Assembly (NCBI GenBank): GCA_942491385.1
Contig: CALOAF010000004.1
Coordinates: forward strand, 124,001-188,000
Length of the DNA stretch: 64,000 nt
From: UBA6170 sp942491385
GTDB lineage: Bacteria; Chloroflexota; Anaerolineae; Anaerolineales; Anaerolineaceae
Direction of reading: 5' to 3'
Position numbers and translations under genes: made by a program. Shown in pieces: positions 31,561 through 40,322 of this stretch; position 1 is the stretch's first letter; every line of letters starts with the position of its first letter. The notes beneath the pieces were generated by a model. It made no database searches and was not told the origin of the DNA. It saw only the letters and a program-made list of their open reading frames with translations.

Positions 31561-33656
31561 ATCAATCCATCCTAGATCAATTTAGAGTACAGAGGTGGCG
31601 CGTTATCGTATTTTTCATTGTGATGGTTGCTATTTTGCTATATTATGTGTATCAATTATTTTCTTTGCAGGTGGTTGAAGGTTCTGCCTATCTTGATCAG
31701 GCAAACGAAAATCGCATTCAAGAGATTAGTGAATCCACACAAAGGGGAATTATTTATGACCGGAATGGTTTTGTTCTGGCAAGAAATATAGCTTCTTACA
31801 ATGTGGTGATTACACCAGCACTATTACCAGATGTTGATACTTATAATCCCAATGGTGACATGCAACGTATCTATCGGGAGCTCTCAGCATTAATCGAGAT
31901 TCCGGTAACCAGTGGCAATATTGATGATGATGAAGCTATTAAGAATTTCACTCCTTGCTATAACGATTTTGGTTTAAAGGAAATTGTTTATATTGGGGAC
32001 ACCAATGCACCGTTTAGTCCTGTCCAGATCAAGTGTGATATCGATCCCGAGACCGCGATGGTGATCAGAGAGAAAAAAAGTGATTGGCCTGGTGTCGATA
32101 TTGAAATCGTCGCTGTTCGCGATTATCCCACCGGGGAATTAACCTCAGAGGTTATCGGTTTTTTGGGTCCAATCCCGGCCTCACAGGTGGATTATTATGA
32201 GGAGCTCGGTTTTGTGGCCAATCGAGATAAAGTTGGCTATGCCGGTGTTGAACAGTATCTGGATGAGTATTTATTAGGGAAAAATGGGCAAAGGGTTGTT
32301 GAAGTAGATGGTGCTGGAAAGCTTATCCGAGATCTTGAAGTGCCTATCTCTGCAGAATCCGGTAACAATATTAAATTAACCATCGACACCAGATTACAGG
32401 CAGCTGCTAAAACCGCTTTGCTGGCAAACATGCAAAAATATAACCTGATTAAAGGCGTTGAGAAGTATAATGTCGGTGCTGTCATTGCTATGAATCCCAA
32501 AACCGGTGAAATTCTGGCATTGGTAAGTTACCCAACATTTGAAAATAATCGCTTAGCAAGAATTATCCCTGCATATTATTACAATCAATTACAACTGGAT
32601 CCTCGTAAGCCATTGTTTAATCATGCCATTTCAGCAGAACATCCCCCAGGTTCAGTCTTTAAGCTAGCTCCTGCCGTAGGTATTTTGAATGAAAATGTTG
32701 TCAGACCGGAAACAACCGTGGAGGACCCGGGGAAGATTACAATTCTCGAACAATTTTCGCCAAATGATCCTGGAAGACAGAGAGATTATGTTTGTTATAC
32801 ATACAAGGACACGGGTGCGGGACATGGGACGGTTGATTTTATCCGTGGGGTAGCCCTGTCGTGTGATGTGTATTTTTATAAGGTCGGTGGCGGCTATGGA
32901 GATGAAGTCCCAATTGGTCTAAATATTTGGAGGATTGGTGAATATTCAAAGGCCTTGGGATATGGTGAAATCACGGGCATTGAATTACCTGGTGAGATGG
33001 AAGGGCTAATTCCTGATCCAACCTGGAAGCGTATCAACGTAGGCGAAAACTGGTCTACAGGAGACACCTATATCGCAACAATGGGGCAGGGATACGTGTT
33101 ATCCACACCAATTCAAGTATTGGTGTCCTTTGCGACAATTGCGAATGATGGAATTATGATGAAACCCACCTTAGTGAAGGAGATATTGGATGCTGAAGGA
33201 AATATCATTCAACCTTTCACTCCTGTACAAGTCCGTGATATAACAAAAGATCCCGTTATCCAGGTTTATGATGAAAATTTCAGAACCACCGGAGAATTAA
33301 AGACAGTTGAGCCGTGGGTGATTGAGAAGACACAGGAAGCGCTCAGAGAAGTGGTAGTAGATGGAACATCGGCATTAATTTTTCGTGGGGAGACAGTACC
33401 TTCTGCTGGAAAAACCGGAACCGCTGAATATTGTGACAATATTGCCCAGGAGAAGAATATTTGTAATCCAGGCAATTGGCCAGCACATGCGTGGTACGTC
33501 GGTTATGCTCCTTATGACGATCCTGAAATTGCGGTAGTAGTTTTCGTATACGATGGTGATGAAGGTGCCGTGTTGAGTGGACCGGTTGTTCGTGATATAT
33601 TGGAAACTTATTTTGCTTTGAAAGCTGTCGATCAGGGGTTGGATATCAATCAATAG
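31557..33656 (+). CDS. mrdA: Penicillin-binding protein 2 (elongation transpeptidase)
   Basis: 699 residues. N-terminal anchor (about 17-37), dimerisation domain ('QRGIIYDRNGFVLARN'), and transpeptidase domain with the catalytic Ser366-x-x-Lys369 ('PPGSVFKLA'), SCD at 435-437 and 'AGKTGTAE' near 617. It crosslinks peptidoglycan in cell elongation together with RodA (encoded 1.9 kb downstream) and MreBCD. An inserted loop with two Cys ('DYVCYTY...' and 'CDNIAQEKNIC') lies within the transpeptidase domain and might form disulfides outside the cell. Confidence 0.95.
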   Translation: MNQSILDQFRVQRWRVIVFFIVMVAILLYYVYQLFSLQVVEGSAYLDQANENRIQEISESTQRGIIYDRNGFVLARNIASYNVVITPALLPDVDTYNPNGDMQRIYRELSALIEIPVTSGNIDDDEAIKNFTPCYNDFGLKEIVYIGDTNAPFSPVQIKCDIDPETAMVIREKKSDWPGVDIEIVAVRDYPTGELTSEVIGFLGPIPASQVDYYEELGFVANRDKVGYAGVEQYLDEYLLGKNGQRVVEVDGAGKLIRDLEVPISAESGNNIKLTIDTRLQAAAKTALLANMQKYNLIKGVEKYNVGAVIAMNPKTGEILALVSYPTFENNRLARIIPAYYYNQLQLDPRKPLFNHAISAEHPPGSVFKLAPAVGILNENVVRPETTVEDPGKITILEQFSPNDPGRQRDYVCYTYKDTGAGHGTVDFIRGVALSCDVYFYKVGGGYGDEVPIGLNIWRIGEYSKALGYGEITGIELPGEMEGLIPDPTWKRINVGENWSTGDTYIATMGQGYVLSTPIQVLVSFATIANDGIMMKPTLVKEILDAEGNIIQPFTPVQVRDITKDPVIQVYDENFRTTGELKTVEPWVIEKTQEALREVVVDGTSALIFRGETVPSAGKTGTAEYCDNIAQEKNICNPGNWPAHAWYVGYAPYDDPEIAVVVFVYDGDEGAVLSGPVVRDILETYFALKAVDQGLDINQ

Positions 33657-33740
33657 GGAATTGCTTAATGCTATAATTATTCCTTTGATATATGCACAGA
33701 AAAGCATCCATTTGGGTGCATCCAGATCATGGAAATTTAA

Positions 33741-34424
33741 TTGAAACAAGCCGATTCGATACAAATAAAAGGAATTAGAGAGGGTTTATTGGTCACTCTG
33801 GGGGTGGGAGATTGGCAGGATATTCACATTGCACTGATGGAAAAAATATCTGAAAAAGAGAAATTTTTTCTGGGAGCAAAATTAGCATTGGATGTAGGCA
33901 ATCGAATTCTTCATGCAGCAGAGATAGGAACATTACGCGATCGATTGGCAGATAAAAACATCATTTTATGGGCAATATTATCCAATTCACCCACCACGGA
34001 ACTGACAGCTCAGGATCTGGGTTTAGCCACCAGAATTTCAGTACCAAAACCAGAGCGCATCATAAAGTCAATCGAATCTTCGCTTCCCGGAGAGGATGCT
34101 GTTTTTCTTCGAAAAACAATTCGCTCTGGATTTAAAGTGGTTTCTAATGGTCATATTATCATTATTGGAGATGTGAATCCCGGTGGGGAAATTATTTCCG
34201 GGGGCAGTGTTGTTGTTTGGGGTCGCTGCCAGGGTGTGGTTCACGCAGGTTTTAACGGTGATCAGGAAGCAACGGTCTGCGCTTTGGACTTAATTCCTAC
34301 ACAACTGCGCATCGCTAACATTATTGCAATCTCTCCAAAACGGAAAGGAAAACCACAACCAGAGGTAGCAAAAATTATTGACGGCCAGGTTGTTGCAGAA
34401 ACATGGAATCCAAAATCGAGGTAA
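33741..34424 (+). CDS. minC: Septum-site-determining protein MinC
   Basis: 227 residues. The N-terminal FtsZ-inhibiting domain (about 1-105) includes 'FFLGAKLALDVGNR'. The C-terminal beta-helix carries the conserved 'GHIIIIGDVNPGGEI', 'GGSVVVWGRCQGVVHAG' and 'CALDLIPTQLRIA'. It inhibits FtsZ assembly away from mid-cell when recruited by MinD. The start is TTG at 33741. It leads minD by 9 bases. Confidence 0.93.
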   Translation: MKQADSIQIKGIREGLLVTLGVGDWQDIHIALMEKISEKEKFFLGAKLALDVGNRILHAAEIGTLRDRLADKNIILWAILSNSPTTELTAQDLGLATRISVPKPERIIKSIESSLPGEDAVFLRKTIRSGFKVVSNGHIIIIGDVNPGGEIISGGSVVVWGRCQGVVHAGFNGDQEATVCALDLIPTQLRIANIIAISPKRKGKPQPEVAKIIDGQVVAETWNPKSR

Positions 34425-34433
34425 AACTTTTTA

Positions 34434-35237
34434 ATGAACGCTAAAGTAATCACAATATCCAGTGGAAAAGGCGGTGTCGGTAAAACGACGACCACAGCCA
34501 ATTTAGCAGTTGCGTTGGCACAAGAAAACCAGAAGGTTGTCTGTATTGATGGGGATATAGGCTTAAGAAATTTAGATGTTATTCTGGGGTTGGAGAATCG
34601 AATAGTTTATGACTTAGTAGATGTTGTAGAAGGTCGTTGCAGAATTCGACAGGCTATGATTCGCGACAAACGCTTACCAGAACTCTTCCTTATCCCGGCT
34701 GCCCAAACCAGGGATAAGAGCGCTGTTTCGCCCAGTGATATGATCCGATTGTGTGAAGAATTAAGAGATGAAATGGACTGGATCATCATTGATTCTCCGG
34801 CTGGCATAGAACGTGGTTTTCGCAATGCATTGGCACCTGCCGATCTTGTTCTCGTCGTGACCAATCCGGAGGTGTCATCGGTGAGAGACGCTGACAGAAT
34901 CATTGGGTTGGTGGAAGCCGAAGAAAAAGGTCCTGCACAACTTATCTTAAATCGCGTCAATCCAACACTAACCAAAAGAGGGGACATGCTCAGCACGGAT
35001 GATGTTCTGGAGTTGCTGGCGATAAAATTACTCGGGGTGATTCCTGAGGACGAATCGGTCATTGTGGCATCAAATCGTGGGCAACCAGTCACATTTGCGA
35101 ACAATTCCAGGGCAGGTCAAGCTTTTCATAATATTGCTAAAAGAATGCTGGGGGAAGATGTTCCCTTCATGAATATTGAAGCAAGTGACGGTTTGTTCAA
35201 CAAATTGGCAAAAATGATGAAATTCAGAGGTGATTAA
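34434..35237 (+). CDS. minD: Septum-site-determining ATPase MinD
   Basis: 267 residues. Deviant Walker A 'KGGVGKTTT' at 10-18, 'DGDIGLRNLDVILG', and 'IIDSPAGIERGF' (Walker B-like). The C-terminal amphipathic membrane-targeting helix is 'GLFNKLAKMMKF'. It binds the membrane in the ATP form and recruits MinC and MinE. The stop and the minE start share one base (TAATG). Confidence 0.97.
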   Translation: MNAKVITISSGKGGVGKTTTTANLAVALAQENQKVVCIDGDIGLRNLDVILGLENRIVYDLVDVVEGRCRIRQAMIRDKRLPELFLIPAAQTRDKSAVSPSDMIRLCEELRDEMDWIIIDSPAGIERGFRNALAPADLVLVVTNPEVSSVRDADRIIGLVEAEEKGPAQLILNRVNPTLTKRGDMLSTDDVLELLAIKLLGVIPEDESVIVASNRGQPVTFANNSRAGQAFHNIAKRMLGEDVPFMNIEASDGLFNKLAKMMKFRGD

Positions 35238-35503
35238 TGGATAATTTCCTCAAAAATTTATTTTCAAAAGATAAAAATAGCGCGAATACAGCTAAAGAAA
35301 GACTAAAATTAGTGCTGATTCATGACCGGACAGATATAACCCCGGGTCAACTGGATAGCTTAAAAAACGAATTAATCGATGTAATTTCAAAATATATTCA
35401 TATTGAACCCAATAAAGTAAAAATCAATATTTCCCAGGAAGGGAAAGAGCATCGATTGATTGCAGATATCCCTATTGCACCAACTCCTCACCGCAGGAAA
35501 TGA
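35237..35503 (+). CDS. minE: Cell division topological specificity factor MinE
   Basis: 88 residues, normal for the family. It has an N-terminal membrane-targeting segment ('MDNFLKNLFSK'), a MinD-contact region ('AKERLKLVLIHDR') and the dimerisation domain ('LKNELIDVISKYI', 'VKINISQE'). It stimulates MinD ATPase, setting up the Min pattern. Coupled to minD by a 1-base overlap. Confidence 0.93.
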   Translation: MDNFLKNLFSKDKNSANTAKERLKLVLIHDRTDITPGQLDSLKNELIDVISKYIHIEPNKVKINISQEGKEHRLIADIPIAPTPHRRK

Positions 35504-35526
35504 GGATATCCTCGTAAGATATAAAA

Positions 35527-36621
35527 ATGTTTAAAAGAGAGTTCTGGCAGCAGTTTGATTATTTATTATTTGGGGGTGTATTAATCCTATGCATATTTGG
35601 TATAGCGATGATTCAATCGGCGATTGCTGGCAATGAAGAAATCGCAAATTCAGTATCCAGACAGGTGATATTTGTTGTTGGGGGATTTGTTGTTTTATTT
35701 CTAACTTCACTGATCGATTACCGATATTTGTCATCACTAACTCGCATTATGTATATATTTTCTGTTTTAATCCTGATGGGTATCTATGTTATTGGGACAG
35801 CAGTATATGGATCAGCGCGATGGTTTGATACTGGAGTAATCCTTATCCAGCCTTCGGAACTGGTAAAAACGATCATGATTGTGATTCTGGCTGATTATTT
35901 TTATAAGACCCAGGATCAGGAAAAAAATTTGAAATGGATTATGAAAAGTTTTCTGATCACAGCTTTTGTTGTTTTGTGGATTTTCATCCAACCCAATTTA
36001 AGTATGTCGATTGTCATTTTTGTAATCTGGTTTGCTTTGTTGTGGTACGCGGGCTTACCTTTTAAATATTTAATGATTTTTTTATTGGTAGGCATAATTG
36101 CAGGTGTAATTGGATTTAATTTTTTAGAGGAATATCAACAAAATCGGGTTACTAATTTTTTATTCCCGGATCCAAACGCAAGATTTGGAGAAACATATAA
36201 TGTGGACCAGGCAAAAATATCGATTGGGTCGGGAGGTTTACTGGGCATGGGATATGGCCAAGGACCACAGGTGCAATTGCGGTTCCTAAAAGTCCGTCAT
36301 ACAGATTTTATTTTTTCTGCTATGGCGCATGAATTTGGATTCATTGGAACTATTTTTATTATGTCGATCCTTGTTTTTGTGATTTATCGTTGTTTCAGGG
36401 TGGGTCAAAAGGCGTCTGATATGTTTGGTCAGTTAATTGCTTATGGTGTGGGCACTTTGCTCTTTTTTCAAATGGCGGTTAATATTGGCGTGAATTTGAA
36501 TGTCATTCCAGTTACGGGGTTAACACTGCCGTTTATCAGTTATGGCGGCAGTTCTTTAGCTTCATTATTGCTGGGAATCGGATTTGTAGAAAGCGTTTCT
36601 GCGTATAGGCATAGAGAATAA
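35527..36621 (+). CDS. rodA: RodA, peptidoglycan glycosyltransferase (SEDS family)
   Basis: 364 residues, about ten membrane helices. SEDS motifs: 'GSARWFDTGVILIQPSEL', 'QPNLSMSIVIFVIW', 'YQQNRVTNFLFPDPN' and 'PVTGLTLPFISYGGSSL'. It polymerises lipid II glycan strands with PBP2. The gene ends the shape/division run. FtsW is an alternative name within the family, but the cluster with mreBCD and PBP2 favours RodA. Confidence 0.93.
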   Translation: MFKREFWQQFDYLLFGGVLILCIFGIAMIQSAIAGNEEIANSVSRQVIFVVGGFVVLFLTSLIDYRYLSSLTRIMYIFSVLILMGIYVIGTAVYGSARWFDTGVILIQPSELVKTIMIVILADYFYKTQDQEKNLKWIMKSFLITAFVVLWIFIQPNLSMSIVIFVIWFALLWYAGLPFKYLMIFLLVGIIAGVIGFNFLEEYQQNRVTNFLFPDPNARFGETYNVDQAKISIGSGGLLGMGYGQGPQVQLRFLKVRHTDFIFSAMAHEFGFIGTIFIMSILVFVIYRCFRVGQKASDMFGQLIAYGVGTLLFFQMAVNIGVNLNVIPVTGLTLPFISYGGSSLASLLLGIGFVESVSAYRHRE

Positions 36622-36640
36622 AGATAGGAGAAGAAAATCA

Positions 36641-38119
36641 ATGAAACCTGCAAGAGTTCGTTTTGCACCTTCACCGACAGGTCACATGCATTTAGGTAGT
36701 GCCCGAACAGCGTTGTATGATTATTTATTGGCCAGACAAACCGGTGGTCAATTTATTTTACGAATTGAAGATACTGACCAAAAAAGGTATGTGGAAGGTG
36801 CAGAGCAGGAATTATTGGATGGTTTGCATTGGTTGGGATTAGAATGGGATGAAGGCCCGGATAAGGGGGGAGAGTATGGACCCTACCGGCAATCCGAACG
36901 GAAAGAAATCTACCAGCAGTACGCCCGACAATTGGTGGAATCTGGCCATGCATTTTATTGTTTTTGTACACCAGAGCGCTTAAGAACAGTCCGAGAAGAA
37001 CAAATTCGCAACAAAGAAACGACGAAATATGATGGAACCTGCAGGAATCTAACTTTAGAAGAAGCGGATCGTCGAATTCAAAATGGTGAAAACCATGTCG
37101 TTCGATTTAAAACGCCAAAAACCGGGAGTACCGTAGTACATGACCATCTCAGAGGAGACATTGTCATAGACAACAGTACACTGGATGATTCCATTATTGT
37201 GAAATCAGATGGTTTAGCATTGTATCATTTGGCAGCTCCGGTAGATGACCATTTGATGAAAATTACGCATGTGCTGCGTGGTTCTGAGTGGTTACCGACT
37301 TTTCCACTGCACAGTTTGATTCATAAAGCCTTTGGCTGGCAAGAACCAATCTGGGTACACTTGAGTGTGTTCCTGAAGCCTTCTGGAAAAGGCAAAATGA
37401 GCAAACGGGAAGCGTCAGACCTGGCTAAAGATGGTAAATCCATTTTTATAAAAGATCTGCGTGAATTGGGATATATCCCAGAAGCTGTCGTCAATTGGAT
37501 TGCTTTAATGGGATGGAGTTATGATGATCATACTGAATTCTTTTTATTAAATGATCTGGTTGGAATATTTAGCCTGGAGAAGCTCAATCCTTCGCCGGCA
37601 GCGATAAACTTTTCAAAATTTGATCACTTTAACGGTTTGCATATTCGCAACCTGAGCATTCCTGATTTATCAGAAAGGATATATCCATTCTTTGTGGAGA
37701 AGGGAATCAATCCGAGTAAAGAAAAATTGGAACAAATTGCTCCCATTATTCAGGAGCGACTTCAATCCCTGGATGATGCGCCAGATCTGGCTGGATTTAT
37801 GTTTGAAGATGACGTAGAAGTGAACGCGAATGAATTGATTGCCAAAAACACGACTCAAGCTGAATCTTTAGCGATCCTGAAAGAAATCTATCAGATCATG
37901 ATGCAAATCCCGAAGATCAATCACGAGGTGGCTGAGCCACCCTTGCGTGAATTAGTCGAAAAATTAGGCTACAAACCTGGGCAGATATTTGGTATTTTGC
38001 GCGTAGCCGTTACTGGCAGAATGGTCAGTCCTCCATTATTCGAAACGATGGAAGTTATTGGCAGAGAAAAGGTGATTTCAAGAATTGAAAATGCCATCAA
38101 GTTGTTAGAGAGTAATTGA
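36641..38119 (+). CDS. gltX: Glutamyl-tRNA synthetase
   Basis: 492 residues, class I synthetase. HIGH-like signature 'PSPTGHMHLGSARTALYDYL' at 9-28 (here HMHLG) and 'KMSKREAS' near residue 254 for ATP binding. It charges tRNA-Glu. It is probably non-discriminating or accompanied by an amidotransferase, as no glutaminyl-tRNA synthetase is seen, but this window cannot decide. TAGGAG lies ahead of the ATG. A tRNA-Gln gene lies 91 bases downstream. Confidence 0.96.
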   Translation: MKPARVRFAPSPTGHMHLGSARTALYDYLLARQTGGQFILRIEDTDQKRYVEGAEQELLDGLHWLGLEWDEGPDKGGEYGPYRQSERKEIYQQYARQLVESGHAFYCFCTPERLRTVREEQIRNKETTKYDGTCRNLTLEEADRRIQNGENHVVRFKTPKTGSTVVHDHLRGDIVIDNSTLDDSIIVKSDGLALYHLAAPVDDHLMKITHVLRGSEWLPTFPLHSLIHKAFGWQEPIWVHLSVFLKPSGKGKMSKREASDLAKDGKSIFIKDLRELGYIPEAVVNWIALMGWSYDDHTEFFLLNDLVGIFSLEKLNPSPAAINFSKFDHFNGLHIRNLSIPDLSERIYPFFVEKGINPSKEKLEQIAPIIQERLQSLDDAPDLAGFMFEDDVEVNANELIAKNTTQAESLAILKEIYQIMMQIPKINHEVAEPPLRELVEKLGYKPGQIFGILRVAVTGRMVSPPLFETMEVIGREKVISRIENAIKLLESN

Positions 38120-38210
38120 TTCAGAGACGTTAGAAAAGGGTAGTTCCTTTGAAAATAACAAAAAAAGCCCTGTACAATGAAATCTGAATATGATAAACTT
38201 TTGGGGTCGG

Positions 38211-38281
38211 TGGGGGTTGGTCTAATGGTAGGACACCTGACTCTGAATCAGTTTGTAGGGGTTCGAATCCCTTACCCCCAG
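38211..38281 (+). tRNA. tRNA-Gln (anticodon CTG)
   Basis: 71-base cloverleaf. The acceptor TGGGGGT pairs with ACCCCCA, discriminator G. The U1-A72 pair is typical of tRNA-Gln. The anticodon arm CCTGA-CTCTGAA-TCAGT gives CTG, with one mismatched pair at the top of the stem. The T-arm is AGGGG-TTCGAAT-CCCTT. No CCA is encoded. A TATGAT at 38189-38194 is a possible -10. Confidence 0.93.
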
Positions 38282-38286
38282 CTAGC

Positions 38287-38313
38287 AAAAAAAGTGGAAA
38301 GCCCACTTTTTTT
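38287..38313 (+). terminator. Terminator of tRNA-Gln
   Basis: A7-GTGG stem with CCAC-T7, 5-base loop AAAGC, beginning 6 bases after the tRNA. Confidence 0.8.
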
Positions 38314-38327
38314 GGTTTAAATAACAA

Positions 38328-38353
38328 AAAAGCAGCTTCTAGAAGCTGCTTTT
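38328..38353. terminator. Terminator, perfect palindrome
   Basis: AAAAGCAGCTTC-TA-GAAGCTGCTTTT lies 7 bases beyond the stop of the minus-strand acidic-protein gene. A/T runs on both flanks make it usable in both directions. Confidence 0.75.
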
Positions 38354-38360
38354 CTTTGAC

Positions 38361-38600
38361 TTAATATTCTTCGTCCTCGTCTAACCAGTCATCTTCATCT
38401 TCTTCGTCTAAACTGGCTATTTCTCCCCATTCATCCGCTTCTTCTTCATCATCGTTGTCCCATGGTTCTTCAGGTATTGAATCAGCAGAGGGTGTGTAGG
38501 TGATACATCCTTTATCGGGATCCAGCTCAATCAATGCCGCGGAACAAAAACCTTCATCTAAAAATTCACAATCTTCATAGTGACATCGAATTTTTGGCAT
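38361..38600 (-). CDS. Small Cys-motif protein with highly acidic tail
   Basis: 79 residues. The N-terminal third contains four cysteines (6, 11, 19, 32: 'IRCHYEDCEFLDEGFCSAAL'), resembling the metal-binding pattern of DUF1540-like proteins. Residues about 44-79 are almost entirely Asp/Glu with some Trp ('DDWLDEDEEY' at the end). It is probably a cytoplasmic zinc- or iron-binding protein of unknown function. The acidic tail could mimic nucleic acid or bind basic partners (inference). The start is supported by AGGAGG about 9 bases upstream and the gene by a dedicated terminator. Confidence 0.7.
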   Translation of the reverse strand: MPKIRCHYEDCEFLDEGFCSAALIELDPDKGCITYTPSADSIPEEPWDNDDEEEADEWGEIASLDEEDEDDWLDEDEEY

Positions 38601-38627
38601 ATATAATTTCCTCCTAATAAATCAAAT

Positions 38628-39065
38628 TTAGTCTAGATTCGTTTCTCTTTGGTCGTTGAGTAATGTTTTGAGAGCAAGGATAAAAACGAGTGTCATTGTG
38701 GTAGCAGAAATTAAACAAAAAGGACAAACCGCTTTAATAACAGCAAATTGCAGGTATGTCAAGTAAATTGAGATTATAAAGCCCATTAATGCAATACCGA
38801 AAACAAATATGCTGCCAAAATCGCCAAGGAATTTTACACTATTTTTGAATGTTAATATCAAAATTATACTTAAATATGCCAGGATGCCAAATAATGATAT
38901 TGGTATTCCGTTCCATTCTGAATAACTGCTGTTATTTACAGTCCAACAGTCACCAATTCCTTCAATACATAAGGCTTTATTATCTGTATACTTAATAATT
39001 GTTAGATAAATTGCATCCAGAATGCCAAAAATAGCGATTAATTTTGTTGCGTTTTTTATCTTCAT
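38628..39065 (-). CDS. Vitamin K epoxide reductase (VKOR) family protein
   Basis: 145 residues, four or five helices. The redox cysteines are Cys33 and Cys40 in the external loop and the CxxC pair Cys114-Cys117 ('AVCPFCLIS'). 'SEWNGIPISLFGIL' is the conserved Ser/Thr-Gly-Pro region. VKOR reoxidises DsbA-like proteins using quinone, so it supports disulfide formation outside the membrane. No fused thioredoxin domain is present, and no DsbA gene is adjacent. Encoded 8 bases downstream of moeA on the same strand. Confidence 0.92.
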   Translation of the reverse strand: MKIKNATKLIAIFGILDAIYLTIIKYTDNKALCIEGIGDCWTVNNSSYSEWNGIPISLFGILAYLSIILILTFKNSVKFLGDFGSIFVFGIALMGFIISIYLTYLQFAVIKAVCPFCLISATTMTLVFILALKTLLNDQRETNLD

Positions 39066-39072
39066 AAACCTG

Positions 39073-40305
39073 CTAAATCCAAAAGAAGGTTACCTTGTAT
39101 CCTTTAGGCAGGGATTTTACACCAGCAGGAATAATCAGTAAAGCGTTTGCACAAACTAATGAGAAGATATTTCCAGATCCCTGGTGACCTGTCAGCTTGG
39201 CATGGTAATTCCCTTGATCAAAAGAAATTTCAGCCCGTAAATAACTTTCGCGACCATCCGATTTGATTTCATCATTGATTATTGCTGTGTTGAGGACTGT
39301 TTCTTCCTTTATACCAAGCAATTGATTGATGATCGGTTTAATGAAAATAAGTGTTGAGACAAAAGCCGAAACCGGATTTCCTGGTAATCCAATGAATGGA
39401 ATACCTTTGTATTCCCCAAAAGTAAGCGGTTTTCCGGGTCGGATGTTAACCTTCCAAAAACTCAATTTTCCATCTTCTAAAATGACTTCTCGAATAAAAT
39501 CATACACGCCAACACTGACACCCGCTGTAGAAACAAGTAAATCAACATTCAATGATTGAATTTGAAGCAATTTGTTTTTAATATCTTCCAAATTATCCCT
39601 GGCCACGCCAAGATCAATTACTTTTGCCCCGAATGACTCTAATAAACTCATGATGGTGATGGTGTTCGAGTCATATATTTTGCCAGGTTGAAGTACTTCA
39701 CCCGGTTTTGTGAGTTCATCCCCCGATGACAATAATGCAACCACAGGTTGAGAGACTATTCCAATTTTTTCAAACCCCTGGGCAGCTAGTAACCCTAAAT
39801 CTTGTGGTCGCAATTGATGTCCTTGAGAAAAAATCTTTTCACCTTTATGGATATCCTGACCAGCAGGACGGACATAATCTCCTGGTGATACCGACTGGTA
39901 TACAAGGATACTGGCAGGCAATTCTCTCTGATAATATCGATCCGAAAAATTGGTGACTTCCACTGGCACCACAGCATCTGCTCCGAGAGGCAATTGCGCC
40001 CCGGTCATAATTCTGGAAGCCTGGCCGGAGCTTATCCTATACTGGGGTGCCATTCCAGCGGCGATATCTTCAACAATTCCTAATTCGACCGGTTTCTCAT
40101 TCGATGCATGCTGGATATTTTCAGAAAGAACAGCAAAACCATCCATGCTCGAATTGATAAATGGCGGCAGGTTCAAAATTGAGAAAATATCTTTGGATAA
40201 AACTTTCCCCACCGATTTGACCAGGGGTACTGTGACACTGTTTTTGATCTGAAATTTTTCAAGAATGATTTCTCTTGCTGCTTCAACTGATAATAATTTT
40301 TCCAA
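39073..40305 (-). CDS. moeA: Molybdopterin molybdenumtransferase MoeA
   Basis: 410 residues, the standard length and domain order. Motifs: 'NSSMDGFAVLSENI', 'MTGAQLPLGADAVVPVE', 'RPAGQDIHKGE', 'LSSGDEL', 'STAGVSVGVYDFI' and 'NIRPGKPLTFGEYKG' followed by 'GLPGNPVSA'. It inserts molybdate into adenylylated molybdopterin. This is the third MoeA-type protein in the window and the only one of plain architecture. It is downstream of the rel gene (17-base gap). Confidence 0.95.
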   Translation of the reverse strand: MEKLLSVEAAREIILEKFQIKNSVTVPLVKSVGKVLSKDIFSILNLPPFINSSMDGFAVLSENIQHASNEKPVELGIVEDIAAGMAPQYRISSGQASRIMTGAQLPLGADAVVPVEVTNFSDRYYQRELPASILVYQSVSPGDYVRPAGQDIHKGEKIFSQGHQLRPQDLGLLAAQGFEKIGIVSQPVVALLSSGDELTKPGEVLQPGKIYDSNTITIMSLLESFGAKVIDLGVARDNLEDIKNKLLQIQSLNVDLLVSTAGVSVGVYDFIREVILEDGKLSFWKVNIRPGKPLTFGEYKGIPFIGLPGNPVSAFVSTLIFIKPIINQLLGIKEETVLNTAIINDEIKSDGRESYLRAEISFDQGNYHAKLTGHQGSGNIFSLVCANALLIIPAGVKSLPKGYKVTFFWI

Positions 40306-40322
40306 CGAGTTTTTCCTGCTTT

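Noticed and set aside
34607..35104. 165-codon minus-strand reading frame
   Set aside because: It is fully antisense to minD, whose motifs and operon overlaps are clear.
39073..40305. Whether three MoeA-type genes indicate horizontal transfer
   Set aside because: Base and codon use look like the neighbours, and multiple MoeA copies are ordinary in organisms with molybdo- or tungstoenzymes.
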